Positions 47,352 to 56,626 of a stretch of DNA of 64,000 bases are shown here, piece after piece. The position numbers and the translations under genes are program-made. Position 1 is the first letter of the stretch. Every line of letters begins with the position of its first letter. The stretch is from Pseudomonas peradeniyensis (GTDB lineage: Bacteria; Pseudomonadota; Gammaproteobacteria; Pseudomonadales; Pseudomonadaceae): positions 124,001 to 188,000 of the forward strand of contig NZ_JABWRJ020000005.1 in NCBI RefSeq assembly GCF_014268935.2, in the 5' to 3' direction. Under the pieces are notes generated by a model. That model saw nothing but the letters and a program-made list of their open reading frames with translations, ran no database searches and was not told where the DNA came from.

Positions 47352-47455
47352 GATTCAAATTGAATCTATACGGTAACGAGACCTGAATTCAAGTGGTGCA
47401 GCTCCCACGCGGGTGATGCTTACAACTTGAATCGCTCGGAGGATCGACTCAAGTT
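47352..47455. promoter_or_regulatory. Inverted-repeat operators between benE and mocR-type gene
   Basis: GATTCAAATTGAATC at 47352-47366 is a perfect odd palindrome. AACTTGAATCG (47424-47434) and CGACTCAAGTT (47445-47455) form a near-perfect inverted repeat around 10 bases. Both share the TTGAATC core, as expected of sites for one regulator that covers both promoters. Confidence 0.6.
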
Positions 47456-47502
47456 GGCCTGTGTGTTCAAATTTCAATCATTTTCAGCCCGGTAGCCGTC
47501 TC

Positions 47503-48894
47503 ATGTGGGTTCCACGGATCAGCGAAAGCAATCAGCCTGTCTACCTGTCCATTGCCGATGCGCTGGCGCACGATATCGCCAGCGGCGCGCTACGGCGTGG
47601 CGAGCGCTTGCCGACGCTGCGCGAACTGGCGCAGGCGCTGGATGTCACGCCAGGCACCATCAGTCGCGCCTACACCGAGGCGTCGCGCCGTGGCCTGACC
47701 CAGGGCGAGGTGGGGCGTGGCACCTACGTCCTCGACCGGATCGCCGAGACGGGCGAGGCCCCCGTGGTCGCCCGAGCTGCACCTGCAGCCCGCGGCGAAG
47801 CACTCGACCTGTCGATCATCAAGCCCTACGGCGAAACCCTGCAGTACTGGTTGCGCAACGCCTTGACCGAGCTGGCCAATACCTCACGGCTGGAGCAGGT
47901 GCTGGACTACGCCCCCGACGGCGGCCATCCGGCGCATCGCGAGGCGGGCGCGCAATGGTTGCGGCAGTGGCTGCCGGGTGCGCAGTGGCAGCAGCTGGTC
48001 ATCACCAGTGGCGCCCAGCATGGGTTGATGGTGGCGATCAGTGCCCTGACCGGGGCGGGCGACCTGGTGCTGTGCGAGTCGCTGTGCTATCCGGGCATCA
48101 TTTCCGTGGCCCATGGCCTGGGCCGCCGTCTGCATGGCGTACCGATGGACGAGCAGGGCATCCTCCCCGAGGCCTTGCGCGAGATCTGCCAGCGCGAGCG
48201 GCCCGCCATGCTGGTGTGCGTGGCGACCTGCCAGAACCCGACCACGGCGATCATGTCCAACGAGCGCCGCGCCCAGATCGCGGCGCTGGCGGAGGAGTTC
48301 GATTTCCTGTTGCTGGACGATGACATCTACGGCTTCCTCGCCTCCGACCCGCAGATCCGGCCGCTGGCGACCTTCGCCCCGGAGCGTTCGATCTACCTCA
48401 CCAGCCTGTCCAAGTCGGTCATGCCGGCGCTGCGCATCGGCTACCTGTATAGCCCGCCGAAGCTGCTGTCACGCCTGACCGCCATGGTGCGCAGCACGGT
48501 GTGGATGCCTTCGCCGTTGACCGCGCAACTGGCCAGCCATGTGATCGGCGAAGGGTTGGACAGCCAGTTGATCCGCATGCACCGCGCCGAGGCGGCGGCA
48601 CGTCAGGCCATCGCCCGTGACGTCTTCGGCAGTGCGTCGCTGCAGAGCCAGCCGCACAGCTATCACCTCTGGCTCAACCTGCCCGAGCCGTGGCGCAGCG
48701 ACGAGTTCGCCCTGCTGGCGCGGGCCAATGGCGTGGTGGTCATGAGTGCCAGCCAGTTCCAGGTGGAGCGCACGGGTGATCCACGTGGCGTGCGGGTCGT
48801 GCTGATGTCGCCGACCAGTCGGGAGGAGTTGCGCTTCGCCCTGACCCAGCTGGCCAGCCTGCTCGAGTCAGGGGATCCGAAGCGCTTTTACTGA
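47503..48894 (+). CDS. MocR-type regulator (GntR helix + aminotransferase domain)
   Basis: The 463-residue protein has a GntR winged helix at residues 12-75 (LRRGERLPTLRELAQALDVT then PGTISRAYTEASRRGLTQGE) fused to a class I aminotransferase domain. The PLP lysine is Lys304 in YLTSLSKSVMPALRIGYL; CQNPTT and LDDDIYGFL are also present. MocR proteins bind PLP and usually control vitamin B6, GABA, taurine or transport genes. It is divergent from the benE-type gene, with shared inverted repeats between them. Confidence 0.88.
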   Translation: MWVPRISESNQPVYLSIADALAHDIASGALRRGERLPTLRELAQALDVTPGTISRAYTEASRRGLTQGEVGRGTYVLDRIAETGEAPVVARAAPAARGEALDLSIIKPYGETLQYWLRNALTELANTSRLEQVLDYAPDGGHPAHREAGAQWLRQWLPGAQWQQLVITSGAQHGLMVAISALTGAGDLVLCESLCYPGIISVAHGLGRRLHGVPMDEQGILPEALREICQRERPAMLVCVATCQNPTTAIMSNERRAQIAALAEEFDFLLLDDDIYGFLASDPQIRPLATFAPERSIYLTSLSKSVMPALRIGYLYSPPKLLSRLTAMVRSTVWMPSPLTAQLASHVIGEGLDSQLIRMHRAEAAARQAIARDVFGSASLQSQPHSYHLWLNLPEPWRSDEFALLARANGVVVMSASQFQVERTGDPRGVRVVLMSPTSREELRFALTQLASLLESGDPKRFY

Positions 48895-48907
48895 CGTATG
48901 CCCGGCG

Positions 48908-49073
48908 CTAGTGTCCTGTCTCGGAAATACGTTCTCTTTTGGCGAGTGGCTTGGGTGTTCGGGCAAGGCGCCGCGACGAGTCATAGCAGGGCTATGGCGA
49001 GGAGTGACAACGCAGGCCGGGCGCCCAAGACGCCGCCAAAAGTGAACAGCTTATTTCCGAGACAGGACACTAG
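48908..49073. mobile_element. MITE-like inverted-repeat element, about 166 bp
   Basis: CTAGTGTCCTGTCTCGGAAA and TA form a 22-base terminal sequence that recurs as a perfect inverted copy at the other end. The interior is also largely palindromic: CTTTTGGCG near the left pairs with CGCCAAAAG near the right, and TCATAGC-AGG-GCTATGG is the centre. It encodes no protein. The flanking CTAG could be a 4-base target duplication. Its right end meets the TAG stop codon of the gene at 49070-49612. Confidence 0.8.
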
Positions 49074-49612
49074 AGCTCGGCGGTATACTTTCGCTCGATG
49101 TCGCGGTCATCCGCCGAGGTCAGGCTGCCCTGGGCGCGCTGCGCCTGCTGCTCGAGCTTGGCCTGGGTCTTCATCTCGGCCTCTTCCTGCATGCGTTGGG
49201 CGATCTGTTGATCGATTATCATTTTCCTTTCTGGCGGTAGGGCGTCGTATTCCTCCTCGGTCAGGCCAAGCTCCGCGAGCAGCTTTTCCTTGATCTTCTC
49301 CGCTGGTGACTTGGCCATGTAGTCGCGAAATTCCTGCAAGGCGCCGGTGCCTTCCTGTTTGCCTACGCTGACCTGCTCACGTTTTGCCGCGTCCGGGTTC
49401 TGCAACATGACCATCAGCTTGGCGAAGGCTTCCTTGCGGTTGTCTTCGGCCTGCTGCTCGGACGTGCTGCCTTGGCTGTCCTGTTGCGCCGAAGCCTTGC
49501 CGCTGGCGATGACCTGTTGGAACGGGACCAGCGAGGCCGCGGACTGATCGTTGCCGGTGCGCTGTTGTTGTTGCACGGCCTGCCAACCCAGGCCGTTCGC
49601 GGTAATAAACAT
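49070..49612 (-). CDS. Uncharacterised Gln-rich protein
   Basis: The 180-residue protein starts MFITANGLGWQAVQQQQRTG with an excellent ribosome site (AAGGAGGAATC). No signal peptide or membrane segment is seen. The middle is charged and helical, with EFRDYMAKSPAEKIKEKLLA and LGLTEEEYDALPPERKMIID followed by QQIAQRM, and the end is Lys/Gln-rich, probably coiled coil. The EEYDALPPERK segment is familiar from hypothetical Pseudomonas proteins, but I know of no function. The stop TAG lies within the end of the MITE-like element, probably as an unchanged part of the insertion target CTAG. Confidence 0.7.
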   Translation of the reverse strand: MFITANGLGWQAVQQQQRTGNDQSAASLVPFQQVIASGKASAQQDSQGSTSEQQAEDNRKEAFAKLMVMLQNPDAAKREQVSVGKQEGTGALQEFRDYMAKSPAEKIKEKLLAELGLTEEEYDALPPERKMIIDQQIAQRMQEEAEMKTQAKLEQQAQRAQGSLTSADDRDIERKYTAEL

Positions 49613-49831
49613 GATTCCTCCTTGGACGGATCTGAAGACACGACGAAAGGGGCAAAAGCTGTGCCAGCAGGGGCACCGGGGCGAAATAGGCCGTTAGGAC
49701 TATTCCGACAGCCTGTTGCTCGGAATATGCTTGGCCGGCAGAGGAACAGGATTGCCGCTTGCGGCAAATACAAGCATGTGTCGGCAGCACCGGGTGCGGG
49801 GCGCAGTTGCTGGACAACAGGGAGCGCGTCC

Positions 49832-50830
49832 ATGAGTCAGGCAACAAAGCCGTTACCGGCTGGCTTCAGCGAGCAGCAATTGCACACCTTGTTCGATCTG
49901 ATCAGCGACGGTATCTGGGACTGGGATGCCAACAACGGCTATGTCTACCGCAATCCGGGCTGGTACGCGATGCTGGGCTACGCCAGCCATTCGCTGGACA
50001 ATTCCGTGCTGACCTGGGAAAGCGTGATTCACCCCGAGGATTACCCACGGGTGATGGCGCATTTCGAGGCTTACATCAACCAGCGCAACGAGCGTTATCT
50101 CATCGAGTACCGTTGCCGCTGCCAGGATGGCAGCTACCTGTGGATCGAGGACAGCGGCCATGTCATCGCCCGCAACGCCGACGGTTCGGTGGCGCGCATG
50201 CTCGGCGCCCACCGCAATATCGACGCGGGCAAGCGCCTGGTAGCGGAGCTCGAGCAGCGCAACCTGTCCCTGGAAGGCCTGGTGGCCGAGCGCACCCGCG
50301 AACTGTCGTGGGTCAACCAGCAGTTGCAGCGCCAGCTCGACGAGAATCGCGAGTTGGCCGAGCGCGACGCCCTGACCCGTACCGCCAATCGCTATCGCCT
50401 GGAAAAGACCCTGGAGCAGGCGTGCGAGCGTGCCCGGCGCTTCCGTGAACCGCTGGCGTTGATCGCCATGGACCTGGACGACTTCAAGCCGATCAACGAC
50501 CTGCACGGCCATGCCCGTGGCGATGCGGCGTTGGTCGAGGTCACCGAGCGGATCCGCCAGTGTCTGGGAGAGCAGGACTTGTTGGCACGCTGGGGCGGCG
50601 ATGAATTCGTGGTGGTCTTGCCACGGACCTCGCAGGAACAGGCACGCGAAGCGGCGCAGCGGATTCAGGGGGCCTTGGCCGAAGTGGCGCCGATTGGCCA
50701 GTGCCAGCTGACCATGAGCTATGGCGTGGTGCAGTGGCGGGAAGGGGAGGACCGTCAGGGGCTTCTGGCCCGTGCCGACAAGGCGCTGTACCGGGCCAAG
50801 GCAGCCGGCAAGAACGCTGTCGCCGAATGA
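49832..50830 (+). CDS. PAS-GGDEF diguanylate cyclase
   Basis: The 332-residue protein has an N-terminal PAS domain (DLISDGIWDWDANNGYVYRN then PGWYAMLGY) with a PAC motif (YRCRCQDGSYLWIEDSGHV), a coiled linker (LEQRNLSLEGLVAERTREL), and a GGDEF domain with intact WGGDEFVVVLPR. It should make c-di-GMP from two GTP. The RxxD inhibitory site five residues before GGDEF is not present (GEQD instead), so product inhibition may be weak. It has no membrane helix. It converges on the bkd operon. Confidence 0.9.
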   Translation: MSQATKPLPAGFSEQQLHTLFDLISDGIWDWDANNGYVYRNPGWYAMLGYASHSLDNSVLTWESVIHPEDYPRVMAHFEAYINQRNERYLIEYRCRCQDGSYLWIEDSGHVIARNADGSVARMLGAHRNIDAGKRLVAELEQRNLSLEGLVAERTRELSWVNQQLQRQLDENRELAERDALTRTANRYRLEKTLEQACERARRFREPLALIAMDLDDFKPINDLHGHARGDAALVEVTERIRQCLGEQDLLARWGGDEFVVVLPRTSQEQAREAAQRIQGALAEVAPIGQCQLTMSYGVVQWREGEDRQGLLARADKALYRAKAAGKNAVAE

Positions 50831-50864
50831 AAAAAGACCCGCGGCGCCAGGGGCGCAGCGGGCC
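50830..50864 (-). terminator. Terminator of the bkd operon
   Basis: Read on the reverse strand, CCCGCTGCGCC and GGCGCCGCGGG pair around CCT, followed by TCTTTTTT. It lies between lpdV and the convergent GGDEF gene. Confidence 0.75.
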
Positions 50865-50893
50865 AAATCGGCGATTGCCGCTTCAGTGTCAGG

Positions 50894-52273
50894 TCAGATG
50901 TGCAGGGCGTGGCCCAGGGCGCGCAGCGCCGCTTCCTGCACCGCCTCGCCCAGGGTCGGGTGGGCGTGGATGGTGCCGGCGATGTCTTCCAGGCGAGCGC
51001 CCATCTCCAGCGACTGGGCGAAGGCGGTGGACAGTTCCGACACCGCCACGCCCACGGCCTGCCAGCCGAGGATCAGGTGGTTGTCACGGCGGGCCACCAC
51101 GCGCACGAAGCCGGTCTTCGATTCCAGGCTCATGGCCCGGCCGTTGGCGGCGAAGGGGAACTGCGCGACGATGCAGTCCACGCCCTGCTGGCTGGCTTGT
51201 TCCGGAGTCTGGCCGACCACCACCACTTCCGGATCGGTGAAGCACACCGCGGCGATTGCGCTGGGTTCGAAGCGTCGGCTCTTGCCGGCGATGATCTCGG
51301 CGACCATCTCGCCCTGGGCCATGGCCCGGTGCGCCAGCATCGGCTCTCCGGCCACGTCGCCGATGGCCCAGACGTTGCGCATGCTGGTCTGGCAGCGCTC
51401 GTCGATGGCGATGGCCGCGCCGTTCATCTTCAGGTCCAGGCTTTCCAGGCCGAAGCCCTTGGTGCGTGGGCGGCGGCCCACGGCCACCAGCACCTGGTCA
51501 GCCTCCAGGCGCAGCTGGCCACCCTGGCCGTCGCTGGCCAACAGGCAGCCGTCGGCATAGCCTTCGACACTGTGGCCCAGGTACAAGGCGATGCCGAGTT
51601 TCCTGATCGAGTCGGCCACCGGCGCGGTGAGCTCCGCGTCGTAGGTCGGCAGTATGCGTTCGCGGGCTTCCACCACGCTGACCTTGGCGCCGAGCTTGCG
51701 GTAGGCGATACCCAGTTCCAGGCCGATGTAGCCGCCACCAACCACCACCAGGTGCTGGGGCAGCGCCTTGGGCGCCAAGGCCTCGGTGGACGAGATGATC
51801 GGCCCGCCGATCGGCAGCATCGGCAGTTCGACGCTGTTCGAGCCGGTGGCCAGCAGCAGGTGCTCGCACTGGATGCGCTGACCGTCGACCTCGACGCTCT
51901 TGCCGTCGAGGATCTTTGCCCAGCCATGGATCACCTTCACGCCGTGCTTTTTCAGCAGGGCGGCGACGCCGCTGGTGAGGCGGTCGACGATGCCGTCCTT
52001 CCACTCGACGCTGCGGCTGATGTCCAGGCGCGGCGAGGCCACGCTGATGCCCAGCGGCGAAGGCTCGGTGTAGCGGCTGGCCTGGTGGAACTGCTCGGCC
52101 ACATGGATCAGCGCCTTCGAGGGAATGCAGCCGATGTTCAGGCAGGTGCCGCCCAGGGCCTGGCCTTCGACCAGCACGGTGGGGATGCCCAGCTGCCCGG
52201 CGCGGATGGCGGCCACGTAGCCGCCGGGGCCGCCGCCGATGATCAGCAGGGTGGTGTTGATGAGCTCTTGCAT
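50894..52273 (-). CDS. lpdV: Lipoamide dehydrogenase of the branched-chain complex (LPD-Val)
   Basis: This 459-residue flavoprotein has the FAD fold IIGGGPGGYVAAIRAGQLG, the redox disulfide GGTCLNIGCIPSKAL, the NAD fold VVVGGGYIGLELGIAYRKLG and the C-terminal active-site His-Glu in HAHPTLGEAVQEA. It reoxidises the dihydrolipoyl groups of BkdB. It is the last bkd gene, two bases after bkdB. The length equals that of the known P. putida enzyme, as I recall it. Confidence 0.95.
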   Translation of the reverse strand: MQELINTTLLIIGGGPGGYVAAIRAGQLGIPTVLVEGQALGGTCLNIGCIPSKALIHVAEQFHQASRYTEPSPLGISVASPRLDISRSVEWKDGIVDRLTSGVAALLKKHGVKVIHGWAKILDGKSVEVDGQRIQCEHLLLATGSNSVELPMLPIGGPIISSTEALAPKALPQHLVVVGGGYIGLELGIAYRKLGAKVSVVEARERILPTYDAELTAPVADSIRKLGIALYLGHSVEGYADGCLLASDGQGGQLRLEADQVLVAVGRRPRTKGFGLESLDLKMNGAAIAIDERCQTSMRNVWAIGDVAGEPMLAHRAMAQGEMVAEIIAGKSRRFEPSAIAAVCFTDPEVVVVGQTPEQASQQGVDCIVAQFPFAANGRAMSLESKTGFVRVVARRDNHLILGWQAVGVAVSELSTAFAQSLEMGARLEDIAGTIHAHPTLGEAVQEAALRALGHALHI

Positions 52274-52275
52274 GA

Positions 52276-53544
52276 TCACTCCACGAACAGGCAGGCGGGC
52301 TGTTCCAGCAGGCCGCGCACGGCCTGGATGAACAGGGCGGCATCCATGCCGTCGACCACGCGATGGTCGAACGAGCTGGACAGGTTCATCATCTTGCGCA
52401 CGACGATCTGGCCGTCGATCACCACCGGCCGTTCGACCATGCGGTTGACGCCGACGATCGCCACTTCCGGTGTGTTGACCACCGGGGTGCTGACGATGCC
52501 GCCCAGCGCGCCGAGGCTGGTCAGGGTGATGGTCGAGCCGGAAAGCTCCTCGCGAGTGGCCTTGTTGTTGCGCGCGGCGTGGGCCACGCGGGCGATCTCG
52601 CCGGCATTGCTCCACAGGTTGCCGGCCTCGGCGTGACGCAGTACCGGCACCATCAGGCCGTTGTCACCCTGGGTGGCAATGCCGACGTGTACCGCGCCGT
52701 GACGGGTGATGACCTGGGCTTCGTCGTCGTAGGTGGCGTTGATCTGCGGGAAGTCGCGCAGGGCGACGACCATGGCGCGCACCAGGAACGGCAGCAGGGT
52801 CAGCTTGCCGCGGCTGTCGCCGTACTTGGCGTTGAGTTGCTGGCGCAAGGCTTCCAGGTTGGTGACGTCGATTTCCTCGACGTAGCTGAAGTGGGCGACG
52901 CGGCGCTTGGCGTCCTGCATGCGCTGGGCAATCTTGCGGCGCAGGCCGATCACCGGTACCTGCTCGCTGTCTGTGCGCTTGCCGTAGCCCCCTGGTGCCT
53001 GACCGGCGCCGGTCTGCGGTTTGCTGATGAAGGCGTCGAGGTCTTCATGCAGGATGCGCCCGGCCGGGCCGCTGCCATGCACGTAGCGCAACTCGATCCC
53101 GGCGTCCAGGGCGCGCTTGCGCACGGCCGGGGAGGCCAGTGGCTTGTCGTGGGCTTCGCGCGGCACGATAGGCGCGGCGGCGTGGGTCGCGGCAACCTGG
53201 AGTTGTGCTTCGAGGCGTGGCTCGGGTTGGGCCACGGCCTTGACCGGCGCAGGTTCCGGCTCCGCCGGCTTGGCCTGGGGCACATCGACATGGTTGCCGC
53301 TGCCTTCGACCTCGATGCGGATCAGCTCGCTGCCGACCGCCATCACCTCACCGGGCTGGCCGCCCAGGGCCAGCACCTTGCCGCTGACCGGCGAAGGGAT
53401 TTCCACGGTGGCCTTGTCGGTCATGACATCGGCCACCACCTGGTCCTCGGCGATCACATCGCCGACCTTGACGAACCATTCCACCAACTCGACTTGCGCG
53501 ATGCCTTCACCGATATCCGGCATCTTGATGACGTGCGTGCCCAT
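52276..53544 (-). CDS. bkdB: Branched-chain keto acid dehydrogenase E2 (BkdB)
   Basis: The 422-residue acyltransferase core has an N-terminal lipoyl domain with Lys44 in VMTDKATVEIPSP, an Ala/Pro-rich linker, a peripheral subunit-binding domain (ASPAVRKRALDAGIELRYVH then GSGPAGRI), and a catalytic domain with SSSFDHRVVDGMDAALF, whose His and Asp are catalytic. Its ATG directly abuts the bkdA2 stop, so translation is coupled. Confidence 0.95.
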   Translation of the reverse strand: MGTHVIKMPDIGEGIAQVELVEWFVKVGDVIAEDQVVADVMTDKATVEIPSPVSGKVLALGGQPGEVMAVGSELIRIEVEGSGNHVDVPQAKPAEPEPAPVKAVAQPEPRLEAQLQVAATHAAAPIVPREAHDKPLASPAVRKRALDAGIELRYVHGSGPAGRILHEDLDAFISKPQTGAGQAPGGYGKRTDSEQVPVIGLRRKIAQRMQDAKRRVAHFSYVEEIDVTNLEALRQQLNAKYGDSRGKLTLLPFLVRAMVVALRDFPQINATYDDEAQVITRHGAVHVGIATQGDNGLMVPVLRHAEAGNLWSNAGEIARVAHAARNNKATREELSGSTITLTSLGALGGIVSTPVVNTPEVAIVGVNRMVERPVVIDGQIVVRKMMNLSSSFDHRVVDGMDAALFIQAVRGLLEQPACLFVE

Positions 53545-54603
<1,059 letters not shown>

Positions 54604-54604
54604 C

Positions 54605-55837
54605 TCAGACCCCCAGTTCCTGGCGCTGACGGCGCAGGTGGTCGGGCATTTCCTTGTACACGTCCTCGAACATAGAGGCAGCGCTGGGGATATGGCCATT
54701 GCTCAGGGTGCCGAACTGCTCGGCGTCCTTCTGCGCCTTGATCACCTCGGCCTCGAGCTCGGCGGTGACCGCCTGGTGCTCTTCCTCGGACCAGTGGCCG
54801 AGCTTGATCAGGTGCTGCTTGAGGCGGGCGATCGGGTCGCCCAGCGGGAAGTGGCTCCAGTCGTCGGCCGGGCGGTACTTGGACGGGTCGTCCGAGGTCG
54901 AGTGCGGACCGGCACGGTAGGTGACCCACTCGATCAGCGTCGGGCCCAGGCCACGGCGGGCGCGTTCGGCGGCCCAGCGCGAGGCGGCGTAGACAGCGAT
55001 GAAATCGTTGCCGTCGACCCGCAGCGAAGCGATGCCGCAACCCACGCCACGACCGGCGAAGGTGGTCGACTCGCCACCGGCGATGGCCTGGAAGGTCGAG
55101 ATCGCCCACTGGTTGTTGACCACGTTGAGGATCACCGGGGCGCGGTAGACGTGGGCGAAGGTCAGGGCGGTGTGGAAGTCGGACTCGGCGGTGGCGCCGT
55201 CACCGATCCATGCCGAGGCAATCTTGGTATCGCCCTTGATCGCCGAGGCCATGGCCCAGCCGACCGCCTGGACGAACTGGGTCGCCAGGTTGCCGCTGAT
55301 GGTGAAGAAGCCGGCTTCGCGCACCGAGTACATGATCGGCAGCTGGCGGCCCTTGAGCGGGTCACGGGTGTTGGACAGCAGCTGGCAGATCATGTCCACC
55401 AGCGACACCTCGCGGGCCATCAGGATGCTCTGCTGGCGGTAGGTGGGGAAGCACATGTCGCTGCGGTTCAGGGCCAGGGCCTGGCCGCTGCCGATGGCTT
55501 CCTCGCCCAGGCTCTGCATGTAGAAGGACATCTTCTTCTGGCGCTGGGCGACCACCATGCGGCTGTCGAAGATGCGCGTCTTGAGCATGGCGCGCATGCC
55601 CTGGCGCAGTACCTGCGGCTCGATGCCCTCGGCCCAGGGGCCGACGGCGTCGCCATGCTCGTTGAGCACGCGCACGAGGCTGTAGGAGAGGTCCGCCGTG
55701 TCGGCAGGCTCCACATCGATAGGGGGTTTACGGACTTGACCGGCGTCGTTCAGGCGCAGGTAGGAGAAATCGGTCTGGCAGCCTGGCCGGCCTGTAGGCT
55801 CGGGCACATGCAGACGCAGGGGGGCGTACTCGTTCAT
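54605..55837 (-). CDS. bkdA1: Branched-chain keto acid dehydrogenase E1 alpha (BkdA1)
   Basis: The 410-residue thiamine-diphosphate subunit has the GDG...NN motif (SAWIGDGATAESDFHTAL, then NVVNNQWAIST). The phosphorylation-loop-like TYRAGPHSTSDDPSKYR is also present. It decarboxylates the keto acids of Val, Leu and Ile. It is first in the bkd operon, divergent from bkdR. The leader has a strong AANAANAA motif, in keeping with the reported Crc control of this operon. Confidence 0.95.
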   Translation of the reverse strand: MNEYAPLRLHVPEPTGRPGCQTDFSYLRLNDAGQVRKPPIDVEPADTADLSYSLVRVLNEHGDAVGPWAEGIEPQVLRQGMRAMLKTRIFDSRMVVAQRQKKMSFYMQSLGEEAIGSGQALALNRSDMCFPTYRQQSILMAREVSLVDMICQLLSNTRDPLKGRQLPIMYSVREAGFFTISGNLATQFVQAVGWAMASAIKGDTKIASAWIGDGATAESDFHTALTFAHVYRAPVILNVVNNQWAISTFQAIAGGESTTFAGRGVGCGIASLRVDGNDFIAVYAASRWAAERARRGLGPTLIEWVTYRAGPHSTSDDPSKYRPADDWSHFPLGDPIARLKQHLIKLGHWSEEEHQAVTAELEAEVIKAQKDAEQFGTLSNGHIPSAASMFEDVYKEMPDHLRRQRQELGV

Positions 55838-55859
55838 GCTTTTTACGCTCGCTCGAATG

Positions 55860-55867
55860 TTGTTTTT
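55860..55867 (-). promoter_or_regulatory. Candidate Hfq/Crc catabolite motif, bkdA1 leader
   Basis: On the coding strand it reads AAAAACAA, 23-30 bases before the bkdA1 start codon: the same octamer and distance as in acs. Confidence 0.65.
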
Positions 55868-56035
55868 GTGAGCTTTGAAGCGGCCGCTGCTGACTGCCGG
55901 CTCGTGACTGGCAGGTCAGCGTCTTTTTACATCATAGGGGGACGGCAGGAGAATTTTTCTCTCAAGTTCATTGCCTTTGTCCGGCGGCGCAGATAAACAT
56001 TCCGTACAAACACAAAAACCAGGTCAATTTCTCTC

Positions 56036-56524
56036 ATGCGTAAACTGGATCGAACGGATATCGGCATCCTCAACAGCCTGCAGGAAAACGCCCGCATCAC
56101 CAACGCGGAGCTGGCGCGCTCGGTCAACCTGTCGCCCACGCCGTGCTTCAACCGGGTCAAGGCCATGGAGGAGCTGGGGGTGATCCGCCAGCAGGTCACG
56201 CTGCTGTCGCCCGAGGCGCTGGGGCTGGATGTGAATGTGTTCATCCACGTCAGCCTGGAGAAGCAGGTCGAGCAGTCGCTGCATCGCTTCGAGGAGGAGA
56301 TTGCCGAGCGCCCGGAGGTGATGGAGTGCTACCTGATGACCGGGGATCCGGATTACCTGCTGCGGGTGCTGCTGCCGAGCATCCAGGCACTGGAGCGCTT
56401 CCTCGATTACCTCACGCGCTTGCCCGGGGTGGCGAACATTCGCTCCAGCTTTGCCTTGAAACAGGTGCGCTACAAGACTGCGCTGCCGTTGCCGGCCAAT
56501 GGCATGACGTTGCGTGAGCAATGA
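56036..56524 (+). CDS. bkdR: Lrp-family activator BkdR
   Basis: The 162-residue protein has an Lrp winged helix (MRKLDRTDIGILNSLQENAR then ITNAELARSVNLSPTPCFNR) and a RAM/ACT-like domain (VMECYLMTGDPDYLLRVLLP). BkdR binds branched-chain amino acids and activates the divergent bkd operon. The 198-base gap between them must hold its sites. Ends 102 bases before the synthetase gene downstream. Confidence 0.95.
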   Translation: MRKLDRTDIGILNSLQENARITNAELARSVNLSPTPCFNRVKAMEELGVIRQQVTLLSPEALGLDVNVFIHVSLEKQVEQSLHRFEEEIAERPEVMECYLMTGDPDYLLRVLLPSIQALERFLDYLTRLPGVANIRSSFALKQVRYKTALPLPANGMTLREQ

Positions 56525-56608
56525 TCCGGGCGTGGTGCCTGGGGTGCTTGATATTTTAAACACCCCCGGCCTATGTTGTGTGCGTCGCCATTCCCGGCAT
56601 GCGAACAC

Positions 56609-56616
56609 AACAAGAA
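56609..56616 (+). promoter_or_regulatory. Candidate Hfq/Crc catabolite motif, synthetase leader
   Basis: AACAAGAA matches AANAANAA and overlaps the ribosome site AAGAAGGA, 11-18 bases before the ATG at 56627. The overlap makes chance resemblance more likely here. Confidence 0.35.
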
Positions 56617-56626
56617 GGACAGCGTC

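Noticed and set aside
46009..49073. Genomic island integrated at tRNA-Arg(CCT)
   Set aside because: No integrase and no repeat of the tRNA 3' end were found; only the MITE-like element hints at mobility.
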